From assembly GCF_013376455.1 (NCBI RefSeq), contig NZ_CP045504.1:2501001-2565000 (forward strand): a DNA stretch of 64,000 nt. Direction: 5' to 3'. The notes beneath the pieces are model-generated. The model ran no database searches and was not told where the DNA came from. It was given only the letters and a program-made list of their open reading frames with translations. The first letter of the stretch is position 1, and every line of letters starts with the position of its first letter. The stretch comes from Desulfolutivibrio sulfodismutans DSM 3696 (GTDB lineage: Bacteria > Desulfobacterota > Desulfovibrionia > Desulfovibrionales > Desulfovibrionaceae). Positions 27,504 through 36,706 of the stretch are shown piece by piece. The position numbers and the translations under genes are program-made.

Positions 27504-28682
27504 CTATTTTCCAGCCGAATCCGGCTGTTCGCGATAGTCCTCAATGACGCTCAGCGTTTCCTGGGCGTCGCTTATGATGTCCACGGGAAGGTGGAATCCG
27601 ATGCGCTTGGCCACCGCGATGTTGACCCGCACGTCCTGGGGGTCGAGCAGGATTTGGCTGATGTCCCGTGGCCGCTCGCCCCGCAGTATCCGGGCCATGG
27701 TCTCGGCGTAGAAATCCCCGGCATAGCGAAAGTCCGGCTGGGCCATGCTCATCATGGCCCCGGCATTGACCTCGTAGAGGGTTCCCATGGCGAAGGTGGG
27801 AATGTTGCGGGCGAAAAGCGGCTCCAGGAGTCGGCCGATGCTTTTCATGTTCAGGCCGCGATGGATGGTCAGGTAGACGGCGTCCACCTTGGCGGCCAAC
27901 TCCTCATGGCAGGCCAGGACGGCCCCCTCGGCCTCCGCCTGGGTCACGCCGGAAAACGGCGCCTCGCAGGTCACCAGTTCGAAACCGAGTTCCCGGGCCA
28001 CAGGCCCGATCTGGTCCATGCCCGCATAGCTGATCCCTTCCCGGGAATTCTCATAGACCACGCCCAGCCTTTTGAACCCCACGATCCTGTGGAACAGCCG
28101 GACCTGCCGGGCGTACCGGGTGGGATCGACCCGGGCATGCACATGGTCGTGTCCGGAATCCTCGGCGCTTTGGACAATCCCCGAAAACAGGGCGTTTGAC
28201 GTCGAGCAGACCAGCACCGGGATATCGTGTTCGTCCGTGGCCAGATCCTGCCCGGCCCAGGTTCCCAGGGCCAGGACCAGATCCAGGTCACGCCGGGTCG
28301 TGGCCCGGTTCATGAAATCGGCCCGCCGGGCCTGGCGCAGATCGTCTTTCCACTGCGCCGTCCAGAAGGCGTCCGCCACGAACTCCAGATAGTCGCTGTC
28401 CGCCCGGGTCAGACAGGTCCAGACCGATTCGGAATCCCTGGCCGTGGCCAGGCATTCCCCGATGGACGGCTTGATCCATCCCAGTTCAGCCAAACGCCCC
28501 ACCAGGGCCTTGGTGACAGGGGCATAGTCGTTGTATTCGCCGCCCTGGTAAAAACCGATGCGCCACTTTCCCTCGCCGTTTTTATGTACCGGCTGATAAT
28601 TCTGCTGGGCAAAGGCGAACGGCGGCAATGCCAGACACAGCACAAAGAGAGAAAAGACGGGCGAAATCCTGCACAATTTCAT
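27504..28682 (-). CDS. Periplasmic substrate-binding protein (ABC_sub_bind-like), probable sensor partner
   Basis: The 392-residue protein has a clear signal peptide (MKLCRISPVFSLFVLCLALP, cleavage about residue 27). The two-lobed periplasmic fold of the TrpX-like ABC_sub_bind family shows DLVLALGTWAGQDLA, IPVLVCSTSN and the VGFKRLGVVYENS block. I chose the ATG at 28682, where a GGAG lies upstream. No permease or ATPase is nearby; the next gene in the same orientation is the hybrid kinase, 24 bases away. It probably binds a ligand and signals through the kinase, as LuxP does with LuxQ. The ligand is unknown. Confidence 0.82.
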   Translation of the reverse strand: MKLCRISPVFSLFVLCLALPPFAFAQQNYQPVHKNGEGKWRIGFYQGGEYNDYAPVTKALVGRLAELGWIKPSIGECLATARDSESVWTCLTRADSDYLEFVADAFWTAQWKDDLRQARRADFMNRATTRRDLDLVLALGTWAGQDLATDEHDIPVLVCSTSNALFSGIVQSAEDSGHDHVHARVDPTRYARQVRLFHRIVGFKRLGVVYENSREGISYAGMDQIGPVARELGFELVTCEAPFSGVTQAEAEGAVLACHEELAAKVDAVYLTIHRGLNMKSIGRLLEPLFARNIPTFAMGTLYEVNAGAMMSMAQPDFRYAGDFYAETMARILRGERPRDISQILLDPQDVRVNIAVAKRIGFHLPVDIISDAQETLSVIEDYREQPDSAGK

Positions 28683-28996
28683 TTCTGCTTCTCCATGCAT
28701 TCCGAAGGACCGGCAACATTCATCCAACATCGTCACGTTCATTGCCTCTGATACGCCAAGAATGCCGCAAGGCATAGCCTACGAAGAAAAAAGAAGCAGA
28801 AAAGAACTCCAGCGCCCATCTGGCTGGTGTCTTTCCTGGCGATACGGGATTTGATGTCTCGCCGACGCATACGCGCCGTACAAAATCGAAGAAGGATCGC
28901 AAACAAAGAAGACGCGTCCGCCTTGGCGAACGAATCGACGCGGAAGAACATACCCGCGCGGCCGATGCGGCCGCCGCTACGGCATATGAAAAAAAC
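28683..28996. other. Intergenic region with no recognisable gene
   Basis: This 314-bp stretch separates the start of the binding-protein operon from the end of the CheA operon. It should hold the promoter for the binding protein. The only structure I see is a perfect 7-bp stem with a 3-base loop (GCGGCCG-ATG-CGGCCGC, 28958-28974) just past the CheA stop. It lacks a T-tract, so it is at best a weak terminator. Short frames here have no ribosome binding site. Confidence 0.5.
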
Positions 28997-31096
28997 TCAG
29001 GCTGCCTGGCGTTTGACCGAGGCCACGAGCGTGGGCACGTCGAGGATCAGCGACATGGACCCGTCGCCGTTGATGGTGGCCCCGGAGATGCCCTCCACGC
29101 TGCCGATGTAGTTGCCCAGGCTCTTGATCACCGTCTGCTGCTGTCCCACCACCTCGTCCACGGCCAATCCGGCCCGCTCCCCTTCGTGCCGGGTGACCAC
29201 CACCTGTTCGATGGCCGGGGCGTCGCCCGGCAGCCCGAACACCTCCCGCAGCCGGATGTAGGGCACGATCTCCCCGCGCAGATGGATGGTCCGGTTGCGT
29301 CCCGACAGGCTTGCCGTCTGCCGCGACAGCTCCACGCATTCCTCCACCAGGGACAGGGGGATGATGTAGTGCTCCCCGCCGGATCTGACCTGCAATCCGT
29401 CGATGATGGCCAGGGTCAGCGGCAGCTTGATGATGATGCGGCTGCCCGCGCCCGGATCGCTTTGGATGTCGATCTTGCCGCGCAGGGAATCGATGCCCCG
29501 CTTGACCACGTCCATGCCCACGCCCCGGCCGGAGACGTTGGTCACCTTTTCGGCCGTGGAGAAGCCGGGCAGAAAGATCAGATTAAAGATCTCGGCGTCG
29601 GTCATCCGGGCATCGGAGGGAATCAAGCCCTTTTCCACGGCCTTGGCCCGGATCTTCTCCGGATTCATGCCCCGGCCGTCGTCAATGATGTGGATGAGCA
29701 CCTCCCCGCCCGCATGCTCGGCGGACAGGGTGATCTTCCCCACGGGCGGCTTGCCGCACTCCATGCGTTCCCGGGGCGGTTCGATGCCGTGGTCGATGCT
29801 GTTGCGCAACAGATGCACCAGGGGATCGCCGAGCTGCTCGATGACCGTCTTGTCCAACTCCGTCTCGCCGCCCTCGGTGACCAGCTCGATCTGCTTCTGC
29901 ATGTCCGAGGACAGATCGCGCACCAGCCGCCGGAAGCGGCTGAAGGTGGTGCCGATGGGCAGCATGCGGATACCCAGGGTGTTGTCCCGCAGTTCGTTGG
30001 AGAGCCGCTCGATCTCCTCGGCCACGCCGGTCAAGGCCGGATGGCGGATGTCCCCGGCCAGTTGGCTCAGGCGGGCCTGGGCGATGACCAGCTCCCCCAC
30101 CAGGTTGACCAGTTCGTCGAGCTTGACGGCGTCCACCCGCAGGCTGTGGACCGCCTCCTTGGGGGCCGCCTTGCGCACGGCCTTGGCGGCCTCGGGGGCC
30201 ACGGGCTCCTCGGGGGGCACGGGGGCCACGGGAATTGACGCGCCGCTCTCCCGGGAGACGGCCGGGGCCGCCGTCGGCGCAGCCTGCGACGCCCCAGGGC
30301 CGTCCGGGGCCGGTTCGGCCAAGACCTCGGGCGCATCCCCGGCGGCCGTCGCGGCAGGGGCCTGCCAGGCGTCGGAAAGCTCCCATTCCTCGACGGCCTC
30401 TATCGTGGCCTCGGAACTGTCGTCGAGGAAAAGAAATACGTCCCGCAGGGCGTTCTCGCCCTTGTCCGTGGTCACCAGGACGGTGAACCGGGCCGGGCAG
30501 ACGGCAGGGTCGAAATCGGGGAGCAGGGGGGCCTCGGCCAGATCCGCCTCCACCCGGCACTCCCCCAGGCCCCGCAGTTCGTCCAGGATGGCCAGGACGC
30601 CCTCCGTCCGCCTGGGGGCGAAGCGGATGCGGAACGTGGCGGCGGCCGGGGCGGTCGGCGCCTCGGGCGCGACAACGCCCGGGGCGGCCGGGGCGGCCGT
30701 CTGCGACCCGGTAAGATTGGTGGTGCGCAACAGATCGCGAAAGGCCTGCAAAAGGGCCTCGTCCTTTTCGGCGGCCGGGTCCGCGCCCTCGGCCAGCATG
30801 GCCGCAAACCGGTCCCTGGCCGAAAACGCCAGGTCCATAAGGGCCTTGTCCACATCCCGCCAGCCGCCGCGCACATGGTCGAACACCGATTCCACGGCAT
30901 GGGCCAGGGCCACGGCGTCGTCCACGCCGAACATGTCGCAGGCCCCCTTGAGGGTATGCACCCCCCGGAAGATGCGATTGATCAGTTCCGCGTCGTGCGG
31001 GGCCTTCTCCAATTCGAGAAGCGCGGTGTCGAGTTCGGCCAGGGTTTCCCCCACCTCTTCCATGAACAGGTCTCGCATTCCGTTTTCCAGGGCCAT
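28997..31096 (-). CDS. cheA: Chemotaxis-type histidine kinase CheA
   Basis: The 699-residue protein has the full CheA order. The HPt domain carries the phosphorylatable histidine in VHTLKGACDMFG (about residue 48). A P2-like region lies at about 165-245, and an Ala/Pro linker follows. The dimerisation domain has LVGELVIAQARL, the ATPase domain has LLRNSIDHGIE, DDGRGMN and GRGVGMD, and the C-terminal CheW-like domain contains HYIIPLSLVEECVE. It is the last gene of an operon that starts with an RsbU-like phosphatase. No methyl-accepting receptor, CheW, CheB or CheR gene is in the window. The target is therefore more likely the partner-switch module or another receiver than a flagellum, which is inference. 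Confidence 0.93.
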   Translation of the reverse strand: MALENGMRDLFMEEVGETLAELDTALLELEKAPHDAELINRIFRGVHTLKGACDMFGVDDAVALAHAVESVFDHVRGGWRDVDKALMDLAFSARDRFAAMLAEGADPAAEKDEALLQAFRDLLRTTNLTGSQTAAPAAPGVVAPEAPTAPAAATFRIRFAPRRTEGVLAILDELRGLGECRVEADLAEAPLLPDFDPAVCPARFTVLVTTDKGENALRDVFLFLDDSSEATIEAVEEWELSDAWQAPAATAAGDAPEVLAEPAPDGPGASQAAPTAAPAVSRESGASIPVAPVPPEEPVAPEAAKAVRKAAPKEAVHSLRVDAVKLDELVNLVGELVIAQARLSQLAGDIRHPALTGVAEEIERLSNELRDNTLGIRMLPIGTTFSRFRRLVRDLSSDMQKQIELVTEGGETELDKTVIEQLGDPLVHLLRNSIDHGIEPPRERMECGKPPVGKITLSAEHAGGEVLIHIIDDGRGMNPEKIRAKAVEKGLIPSDARMTDAEIFNLIFLPGFSTAEKVTNVSGRGVGMDVVKRGIDSLRGKIDIQSDPGAGSRIIIKLPLTLAIIDGLQVRSGGEHYIIPLSLVEECVELSRQTASLSGRNRTIHLRGEIVPYIRLREVFGLPGDAPAIEQVVVTRHEGERAGLAVDEVVGQQQTVIKSLGNYIGSVEGISGATINGDGSMSLILDVPTLVASVKRQAA

Positions 31097-31150
31097 CCGC
31101 GTTCCTCCGGGGGAGTTTCTCCCCCTTTTCCAGGCTTTCCCGACCGCTTC

Positions 31151-32410
31151 TCAGGCAACGCCAAAAAGATCGCCGCCCACACCTGCCTCGGCCAGGGCCC
31201 TGAGCGTAAATCCGGCCCGGGCGGCCTGGGCGGCGACCCCGGCGGGAACCCCGTCCGCATGGGACAGGGAGAGGCCCCGGGCGGCGAAGGTCCGGGCCGC
31301 GCTGACCAGGGCCAAAAGGCCGTCCAGGCCGGGTTCGGCCTGGGGGGGGAAATCCAGCCTGACCGCAAGCCCCCGGGACAGGCAGATCGTCAGGGCCTGG
31401 GCCAGGTCCGCCCCGGTCAGTTCGACGGCCCCGGCCGCGCCGACCGCGTCTGGGGCGACGGCCAGCCGGGTGTGGTCCGGCGCACGGGAAAGCCGCAACG
31501 CGCCGACGCGCTCCCCGGGGTCGGCCGTCTCAGCGGAGGCCGCCGCCTCAGCCGCCGGGACATGGAACGCGGTCGGCGGCGCGGCATCCGGGGGCGCGGC
31601 AGCGGCCGGGGGCGCGGCAGCGGCCGGGGCCTCCCCGGCCAAAAGGGAGGCCACGTCCACGGGGGTGATGCGGCGTTCGTCCAGGGCAAAGAGGTAGCTG
31701 ACCACATCGGGTTCGACGATGGTGGAAAAAAGGACGTACAGGGGGATGCTGTTGGTCGGCGGGGCGTCCAGGTCGCCCACGGCGGCCAGATCCATGCGGC
31801 AGTCCAGGATCAGCCCGCTGGCCTCCATGGCCGAAAAGATGTCCAGGGGGGTCTTTTTCCGGGCATGCACGTCGTGGATGAGGTCGTATTCCACGAGATA
31901 GAGCATCCGGCCGCCCCTGACGGCCTGATCCAGGCTCAGGCGATCCTCGGTGAAAAGCACCCGGCCGCCCGGCAGGGCGATGTCCACGGTCCTGGCCAGA
32001 TCGTCCTTTTTCTCCTCGGGCAGATGCTCCACGGCCAGGTCCGACAGCATGGCCAAAAGCCCGGAGATGTCCTCGGCGTCGCCCGCCGGGCCCATCTCCA
32101 CCAGGCTGCGCAGACGGTCGAAACCGCCAAGCAGGATGCTTATGACCCGGGTGTCCGGGGCGATCTCGCGGCTGCGGATCATGTGCAGCACGTTTTCCAG
32201 CTTGTGCCCGAGATCCCGGGTGTTTTGCAGATTGAGGAACCCGGCCCCGCCCTTGATGGAATGGGCGGCCCGGAAGACCTTGTTCACCAGTTCTTCGTCG
32301 ATGTCCGCCCCGTCCCGCTCCATGTCCATGAGGCAGGATTCGATGTCTCCCAGGTGTTCGCGGGTATCCTCCACGAACATGGCCATGATTTCGTCGTCCA
32401 TGCTCTCCAT
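31151..32410 (-). CDS. CheA-like protein lacking the kinase core (HPt, P2-like, STAS-like)
   Basis: The 419-residue protein begins like CheA: an HPt domain with the histidine in AAHSIKGGAGFLN (about residue 49). A P2-like segment follows (about 165-250, with MLYLVEYDLIHD and SGLILDCRMDL). After an Ala/Pro linker, the last 100 residues resemble a degenerate STAS/MlaB domain (LSRGLAVRLDF, GLDGLLALVSAARTFAARG). No dimerisation or ATPase domain exists, so it can only receive or pass phosphate and bind partners. It lies between the STAS antagonist gene and cheA, 54 bases before the latter, and may be a phosphate sink or scaffold for the same pathway. Confidence 0.78.
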   Translation of the reverse strand: MESMDDEIMAMFVEDTREHLGDIESCLMDMERDGADIDEELVNKVFRAAHSIKGGAGFLNLQNTRDLGHKLENVLHMIRSREIAPDTRVISILLGGFDRLRSLVEMGPAGDAEDISGLLAMLSDLAVEHLPEEKKDDLARTVDIALPGGRVLFTEDRLSLDQAVRGGRMLYLVEYDLIHDVHARKKTPLDIFSAMEASGLILDCRMDLAAVGDLDAPPTNSIPLYVLFSTIVEPDVVSYLFALDERRITPVDVASLLAGEAPAAAAPPAAAAPPDAAPPTAFHVPAAEAAASAETADPGERVGALRLSRAPDHTRLAVAPDAVGAAGAVELTGADLAQALTICLSRGLAVRLDFPPQAEPGLDGLLALVSAARTFAARGLSLSHADGVPAGVAAQAARAGFTLRALAEAGVGGDLFGVA

Positions 32411-32429
32411 GCCTGTCTCCCGGGCGTCG

Positions 32430-32732
32430 TCAGCCTTCCAGAATGAAATGTTTGTCCAGGCGCATGGTCCGCAAAAGCCCCAGGATGTCGGGGCAGGCGT
32501 GGGCGATGCGCAGTTTGCCCCCGGCCTTGCCCAGGGTGTTGTGGGTGGCGATGAGCAGCCCCAGCCCCACGGAGTCGATCATCGCCACCCCGGACAGGTC
32601 CACGGTCAGGGACGCGGTCCCGGGCGCCAGGGCCTCCTTCCACTGCACGCGAAACCCCTCCACGGTGGAGGCCACGATATCCCGGCCCGGACGCAGCACC
32701 ACGGCGGCGGGCCCGTTTCCCATGTCGTTCAT
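32430..32732 (-). CDS. STAS-domain anti-sigma factor antagonist (RsbV/SpoIIAA-like)
   Basis: The product is 100 residues, a single STAS domain. The block LTVDLSGVAMIDSVGLGLL (residues 41-59) holds the serine in DSVG that partner-switching kinases phosphorylate. The ATG at 32732 overlaps the stop of the RsbW-like gene (ATGA), a tight coupling expected for binding partners. When unphosphorylated it should bind the RsbW-like protein and free that protein's other target. Confidence 0.87.
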   Translation of the reverse strand: MNDMGNGPAAVVLRPGRDIVASTVEGFRVQWKEALAPGTASLTVDLSGVAMIDSVGLGLLIATHNTLGKAGGKLRIAHACPDILGLLRTMRLDKHFILEG

Positions 32733-33193
32733 TTCGTCTTCCCCGCTTCGTCTGGACACCGGGGCGTCCCGCAGGACTCCCCGCCCCTTTTTTTGACCAA
32801 CCTGACCACGTTCCCGGCCGCGTTGTATTCCATCACGTCCGCATAGGCCTCCATGATGCAGACCCCCCGGCCGCTCTCCGCGTCGAGGGGGGGGATGCGG
32901 CCGCATCTGGCCCTCCAGTCGAACCCCGGCCCGGTGTCGGACACGGTGCATTCCACCGTATCGCCCACGAAACGCACCGTACAGGACACCTCGTGCCCCC
33001 CGCCGCCCGGGCCGCCATGCAGCACGGCGTTGATCAGGGCCTCGCGCACGATGAGCTTGATGTCGAAAAGCGGCCAGGCGCCGTCCTGGGACACGAACGC
33101 TTCGATCTCGGCCACGGCTCGGTCGATGTTGCGCGGCTTGGCCGTGAAAACCACATGCAGGCCGCCCTGGTCGATATGCGATGCGTACGCCAC
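32729..33193 (-). CDS. Serine-kinase/anti-sigma-type ATP-binding protein (RsbW-like)
   Basis: The protein is 154 residues with a GHKL ATPase fold: N-box IVREALINAVLHGG (residues 48-61), G1 box VSDTGPGFDW, and GRGVCIMEAYAD near the C-terminus. This matches RsbW/SpoIIAB proteins, which phosphorylate STAS antagonists and sequester sigma factors. I chose the GTG at 33193 because AAGGAGG lies five bases before it. An ATG at 33286 in the same frame would add 31 poorly conserved residues. It overlaps the STAS gene by four bases. Confidence 0.83.
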   Translation of the reverse strand: MAYASHIDQGGLHVVFTAKPRNIDRAVAEIEAFVSQDGAWPLFDIKLIVREALINAVLHGGPGGGGHEVSCTVRFVGDTVECTVSDTGPGFDWRARCGRIPPLDAESGRGVCIMEAYADVMEYNAAGNVVRLVKKRGGESCGTPRCPDEAGKTK

Positions 33194-33287
33194 GCCCCCC
33201 TCCTTGTTGCCTTGCCCCGCCGCGCTCTCCGCGTCGGCCATCCCGATCCGGCCCAGGCCATTCCGTGCGTCGCCCGCCTCCCGCATC

Positions 33288-34406
33288 CTAAACTTCAAAT
33301 CCCAAGAGCACCATGTCGTCGTCAGGCATACGCCCTGCGCCATTGAGCCGCCGGGAGGCCTCCAAAACGGCCGCCGACATGGGCAGGTTCCGGGTCTCCT
33401 GGCAGGCCAGGGCCAGGGCCTCGATCCCCCGATCCCGGGGGCGGGCCTCCCCCCTGAATCGCTCCACCAGACCGTCGGTGTACAAAAAAATCCGATCCCC
33501 GGCTTCGACCTTGCGCTCCAGGATGCCGAGCTGGACATGGTCGAACACCCCCAGGATGTCGCCCTCCACGTCAAGCAGGCTGGTCTGCCCGGCGGCTGTG
33601 ACCAGGATGGGCGGCGGATGCCCGGCGTTGACCAGGGTCAACTTGCCCCGGGTGCGGTTGAGGGCGGCCAGCGCCGCCGTCAGATGCTTGCCGTCCTTTA
33701 AAAGGCCGGTGAGCACGGCGTTGATGTTTTTCAGGGTTTCCTGCGGGGTGTACAGGGGCCCGGAATTCTGGCGCAACAGGGCCTTGAGCGAGGAGGTGAC
33801 GAAGGAGGCCCCCAGGTCATGGCCGGAGATGTCGGCCACGAAATAGCCCATGGCCCGCTCGGTCAGGGGAAACACGTCGTAGAAGTCGCCGCCCGCCTCC
33901 AGGACCGGCACGTAGCGCACCGCGAACCGGGCCTCGGGAATCTCCCCGGGATCGGCCAGGATGGCCTGCTGGGCCTCGCGGATCTGGGACAGCTTGTCCG
34001 TCTGCTCCTTGAGCATGGCCGCATGGCCCCGCCGCAGGCGGATGTGCAGCTTGACCCGGGCCAGCACCTCCTCCTTGGCGAAGGGCTTGGCGATGTAGTC
34101 CACCGCCCCCATCTTGAGCCCCCGCACCTTGTTGTCCACGTCGCCCAGGCCCGAAATGAAGATGATGGGCGTCTCCGCCACAGCCGGATCGGCCAGGAGC
34201 CGCTCGCAGGTGGTGAAGCCGTCCTCGCCGGGCATGACGATATCCAAAATGATCAGATCCGGACGGACCTTCGAGGCCAAGGCCCGGGCCTCGGGGCCGG
34301 ATGCGGCGCGCCAGGTCTCGAAACCGGCGTCTCGCAGCATCCATTCCAGGGTCATGATATTGACCACCTCGTCGTCCACGATGAGGATGGAAGGCGTTTC
34401 GTTCAT
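33288..34406 (-). CDS. Receiver-PP2C (RsbU/SpoIIE-type) phosphatase
   Basis: The 372-residue protein has an N-terminal receiver domain (VDDE, phosphorylatable aspartate in LIILDIVMPGEDG about residue 54, lysine in YIAKPF about 105), a short coiled coil, and a SpoIIE-type PP2C phosphatase. In the phosphatase, AGGDFYDVF, VADISGHD and FLYTDGLVE provide the metal-binding aspartates. It should dephosphorylate the STAS antagonist when its receiver is phosphorylated. It is the first gene of the five-gene operon that ends in cheA, so CheA or the HPt protein could be the phosphate donor. That completes a plausible circuit from CheA to partner switch. Confidence 0.92.
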   Translation of the reverse strand: MNETPSILIVDDEVVNIMTLEWMLRDAGFETWRAASGPEARALASKVRPDLIILDIVMPGEDGFTTCERLLADPAVAETPIIFISGLGDVDNKVRGLKMGAVDYIAKPFAKEEVLARVKLHIRLRRGHAAMLKEQTDKLSQIREAQQAILADPGEIPEARFAVRYVPVLEAGGDFYDVFPLTERAMGYFVADISGHDLGASFVTSSLKALLRQNSGPLYTPQETLKNINAVLTGLLKDGKHLTAALAALNRTRGKLTLVNAGHPPPILVTAAGQTSLLDVEGDILGVFDHVQLGILERKVEAGDRIFLYTDGLVERFRGEARPRDRGIEALALACQETRNLPMSAAVLEASRRLNGAGRMPDDDMVLLGFEV

Positions 34407-34677
34407 GTGGCGGCGCGAATTGCGTCGGCCGGGCGGCCCGACCGGCGTCGGTTAGAGTCTGGTTTGATCTGTTGATGATCCGGCCGCATGACCCTAGCAT
34501 CCCCGCCGGGCATTCTCCACTCAAAAAAACCGCCGTCCGCCCTGCGCCAGACATTGCGGACGACGGCAAATCCCAGTATGGTCGCCTCCCCCGAGGACAT
34601 TGCGCCGAACACGAACGCGCCGGGAGAAACCCCGTGGCGGCCTTCCCCAGCCGCCTCCCCGAAAGGTGAGCCACCCC

Positions 34678-35139
34678 ATGGACTATAAAGCCAAAATCAA
34701 GGAACTCTTGCGCACCAAAAGGCAGGAGTTGTCCGTTTTGGCCATCTGGGTGGTGAGCCTTCTGCCCGGGCTGATCGTCTCCATCCGCAAGGGCGACCCC
34801 CTCTACGCCTCCCTGCTGGTCATAGTCATCCAATTTCTGGCCTCGTTTGGGTCCATCACCCTGTTCGGGGTCATCGCCCAACTGGTGTGCTACAAATACA
34901 TCGAGTCCGTGGAGGTCCACGACCGGATGATGGACGGCCTGTTCTACGGCTTCCACGCCGGAATCGTGATCTGGATTCTCTATGCCTTCTTCCACATCCT
35001 TTTCGGACGCAAGATCATCGGCGACGTCAACGAACTGGTGGCCTTTTTCGGGGTCGCCTGCATCGCCAGCTGCGTCATCGGCATCCTGTGCGGCTTCCTG
35101 TTCGGGAAATACCGCGACCGCAAAAACACCATCATCTAG
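34678..35139 (+). CDS. Small integral membrane protein of unknown function
   Basis: The product has 153 residues. A basic N-terminus (MDYKAKIKELLRTKRQE) is followed by four hydrophobic segments at about residues 18-35, 42-68, 83-108 and 118-143, and a short basic C-terminal tail. AAAGGTGAG lies before the ATG at 34678. I recognise no family. It stands alone between the partner-switch operon (divergent) and the HDOD gene (convergent). Confidence 0.7.
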   Translation: MDYKAKIKELLRTKRQELSVLAIWVVSLLPGLIVSIRKGDPLYASLLVIVIQFLASFGSITLFGVIAQLVCYKYIESVEVHDRMMDGLFYGFHAGIVIWILYAFFHILFGRKIIGDVNELVAFFGVACIASCVIGILCGFLFGKYRDRKNTII

Positions 35140-35422
35140 CTCCGCGCCCCGCCCCCTGCCGTTTCAAGAAAAATCACGCGCGCGCCGCGTTTTCCCGGCT
35201 GTCCCTTTGCGCGCCCATGCCGCACCTTCGTACCGCACAAACGACACGCGTCTTTGTGCCGGGCCGACACCGTGGGCCGACGCCCTACGTCCCTGGAAGG
35301 AGGGGGGAACGGGATCAGGCAGGCGCGGTCCTTGCCGTCGCCCTCCCAAGGCCCGGCGGCCGGGGAAAATGGTCCCTGCGGAGGCGACGGGAAAGGGCGG
35401 GCTTCGCTGTTTTTATGAAGAA

Positions 35423-36706
35423 TCAGGCAAACTTGGCTTCGTCGGGCATAAACACGGACAAGACGGCCTCCACCTGGCGGTCCACCTTGTCCACGGCCTG
35501 GCCCAGGGCGCTGACGGGCACGCCCAGGACGGCAAAGGCATCGGGAGAAAGGGGCGGCACGTAATATTCCCCGCTCGACCCCAGGCGCAGGGCGTTGACC
35601 ACCACGTCGGCCACATGGACGATGGCCGTGTCCGGGGTCCAGCCCCGGCGTCCCGGCCCGTGATGATGCCCCACGGCCAGGGCCAGGGTCTCGGGAAAGC
35701 GCCATTCGGCCAAAAGGGCCTGACCCAGGGCGGCATGGTCGAAACCGAAGACCCGCACCTCGGCCGGGCGTAGCAGATTTTTTTCCCGCCGGGCCAGGGC
35801 CAGGGCTTGGCCGGAAAATTCCGGCAGATTGCGGTACATGACCAGCCGCCCCACGTCGTGCAAAAGCCCGGCCACAAACAGGCGCTCCCCGCTGTCCGGG
35901 GCGCAGGCGGCGCATCCGGCCAGGGCCGAGGCCGCCAGACCGCAGGCCACGCTATGCTTCCACACGGATTTGACGTCCGTGAGTCCCGGGGGCAGATCGC
36001 GGAACAGCGAGACCACGGAGATGCCCAGGGCCAGGGTGGTGAGCTGGCGGCTGCCCACGATGGTCACGGCCCGGGAAAGGGTGTCCACCTTGGTGGGGAA
36101 GCCGTAGAAGGCGCTGTTGACCAGACGCAAAAGCCTCGCCGACAGGCTTTGGTCCATGCCGATGACCCGGGCGGCCTCCTGGGCCGTGCTCACGGGATTG
36201 TTCAAAACCTCGCAGATGCGGGCGAACACGTCGGGCAGCGACACCAGGGACGGATCGGCGGCGATGACGTCCTGGATGGAAGGCGGCGTCCGCCGGGCCT
36301 GGGCGTCCTGCGGATCGGCCACGGCTGGCGGGCGCGGCGGCGGATCGGGGAAGGCGGTCTTTTGGCGCACCATGGCCCGGGCCACCCGGGGCACGCACAA
36401 TTTGGCGAGTTCGGCCAGGGCCGGTTGCCGCCCTCCGGCCAGGGCGAAGCGGGAGCGGACATGGTCCCGGGCGGCCTCCAGGACCAGCGGGTCCATGGGC
36501 GGCTCGGCGGGCGGCTCGGCGGCCGCAGGCTCCTCAGCCGCCCCTTCGACCGACACCGAGACCACGTGGTGGGTGGTGAAGAACGCGGCATGCCTGCCGG
36601 TGACCACCGTCCCCCGGGCGGCCACCAGGGCCCCGTCCGGACGTCGGACATCCTCGGCCAGCACCATGCCTGGCGTGAGTTTTTCAATGGGAATTTGTCT
36701 GGACAT
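35423..36706 (-). CDS. HDOD-domain signalling protein
   Basis: The 427-residue cytoplasmic protein has an N-terminal domain (residues 1-55) that begins with PIEKLTPGMVLAEDV, seen in many HD-GYP and HDOD proteins. A Pro/Glu-rich linker and a middle helical part follow. The HDOD domain is at about 165-365, with LPDVFARICEVLNNP, SARLLRLVNSAFYGF and a remaining HD-like pair in LLHDVGRL. HDOD proteins lack full phosphohydrolase activity and act as adaptors in motility, c-di-GMP and stress signalling. No partner is evident next to it. Confidence 0.86.
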   Translation of the reverse strand: MSRQIPIEKLTPGMVLAEDVRRPDGALVAARGTVVTGRHAAFFTTHHVVSVSVEGAAEEPAAAEPPAEPPMDPLVLEAARDHVRSRFALAGGRQPALAELAKLCVPRVARAMVRQKTAFPDPPPRPPAVADPQDAQARRTPPSIQDVIAADPSLVSLPDVFARICEVLNNPVSTAQEAARVIGMDQSLSARLLRLVNSAFYGFPTKVDTLSRAVTIVGSRQLTTLALGISVVSLFRDLPPGLTDVKSVWKHSVACGLAASALAGCAACAPDSGERLFVAGLLHDVGRLVMYRNLPEFSGQALALARREKNLLRPAEVRVFGFDHAALGQALLAEWRFPETLALAVGHHHGPGRRGWTPDTAIVHVADVVVNALRLGSSGEYYVPPLSPDAFAVLGVPVSALGQAVDKVDRQVEAVLSVFMPDEAKFA

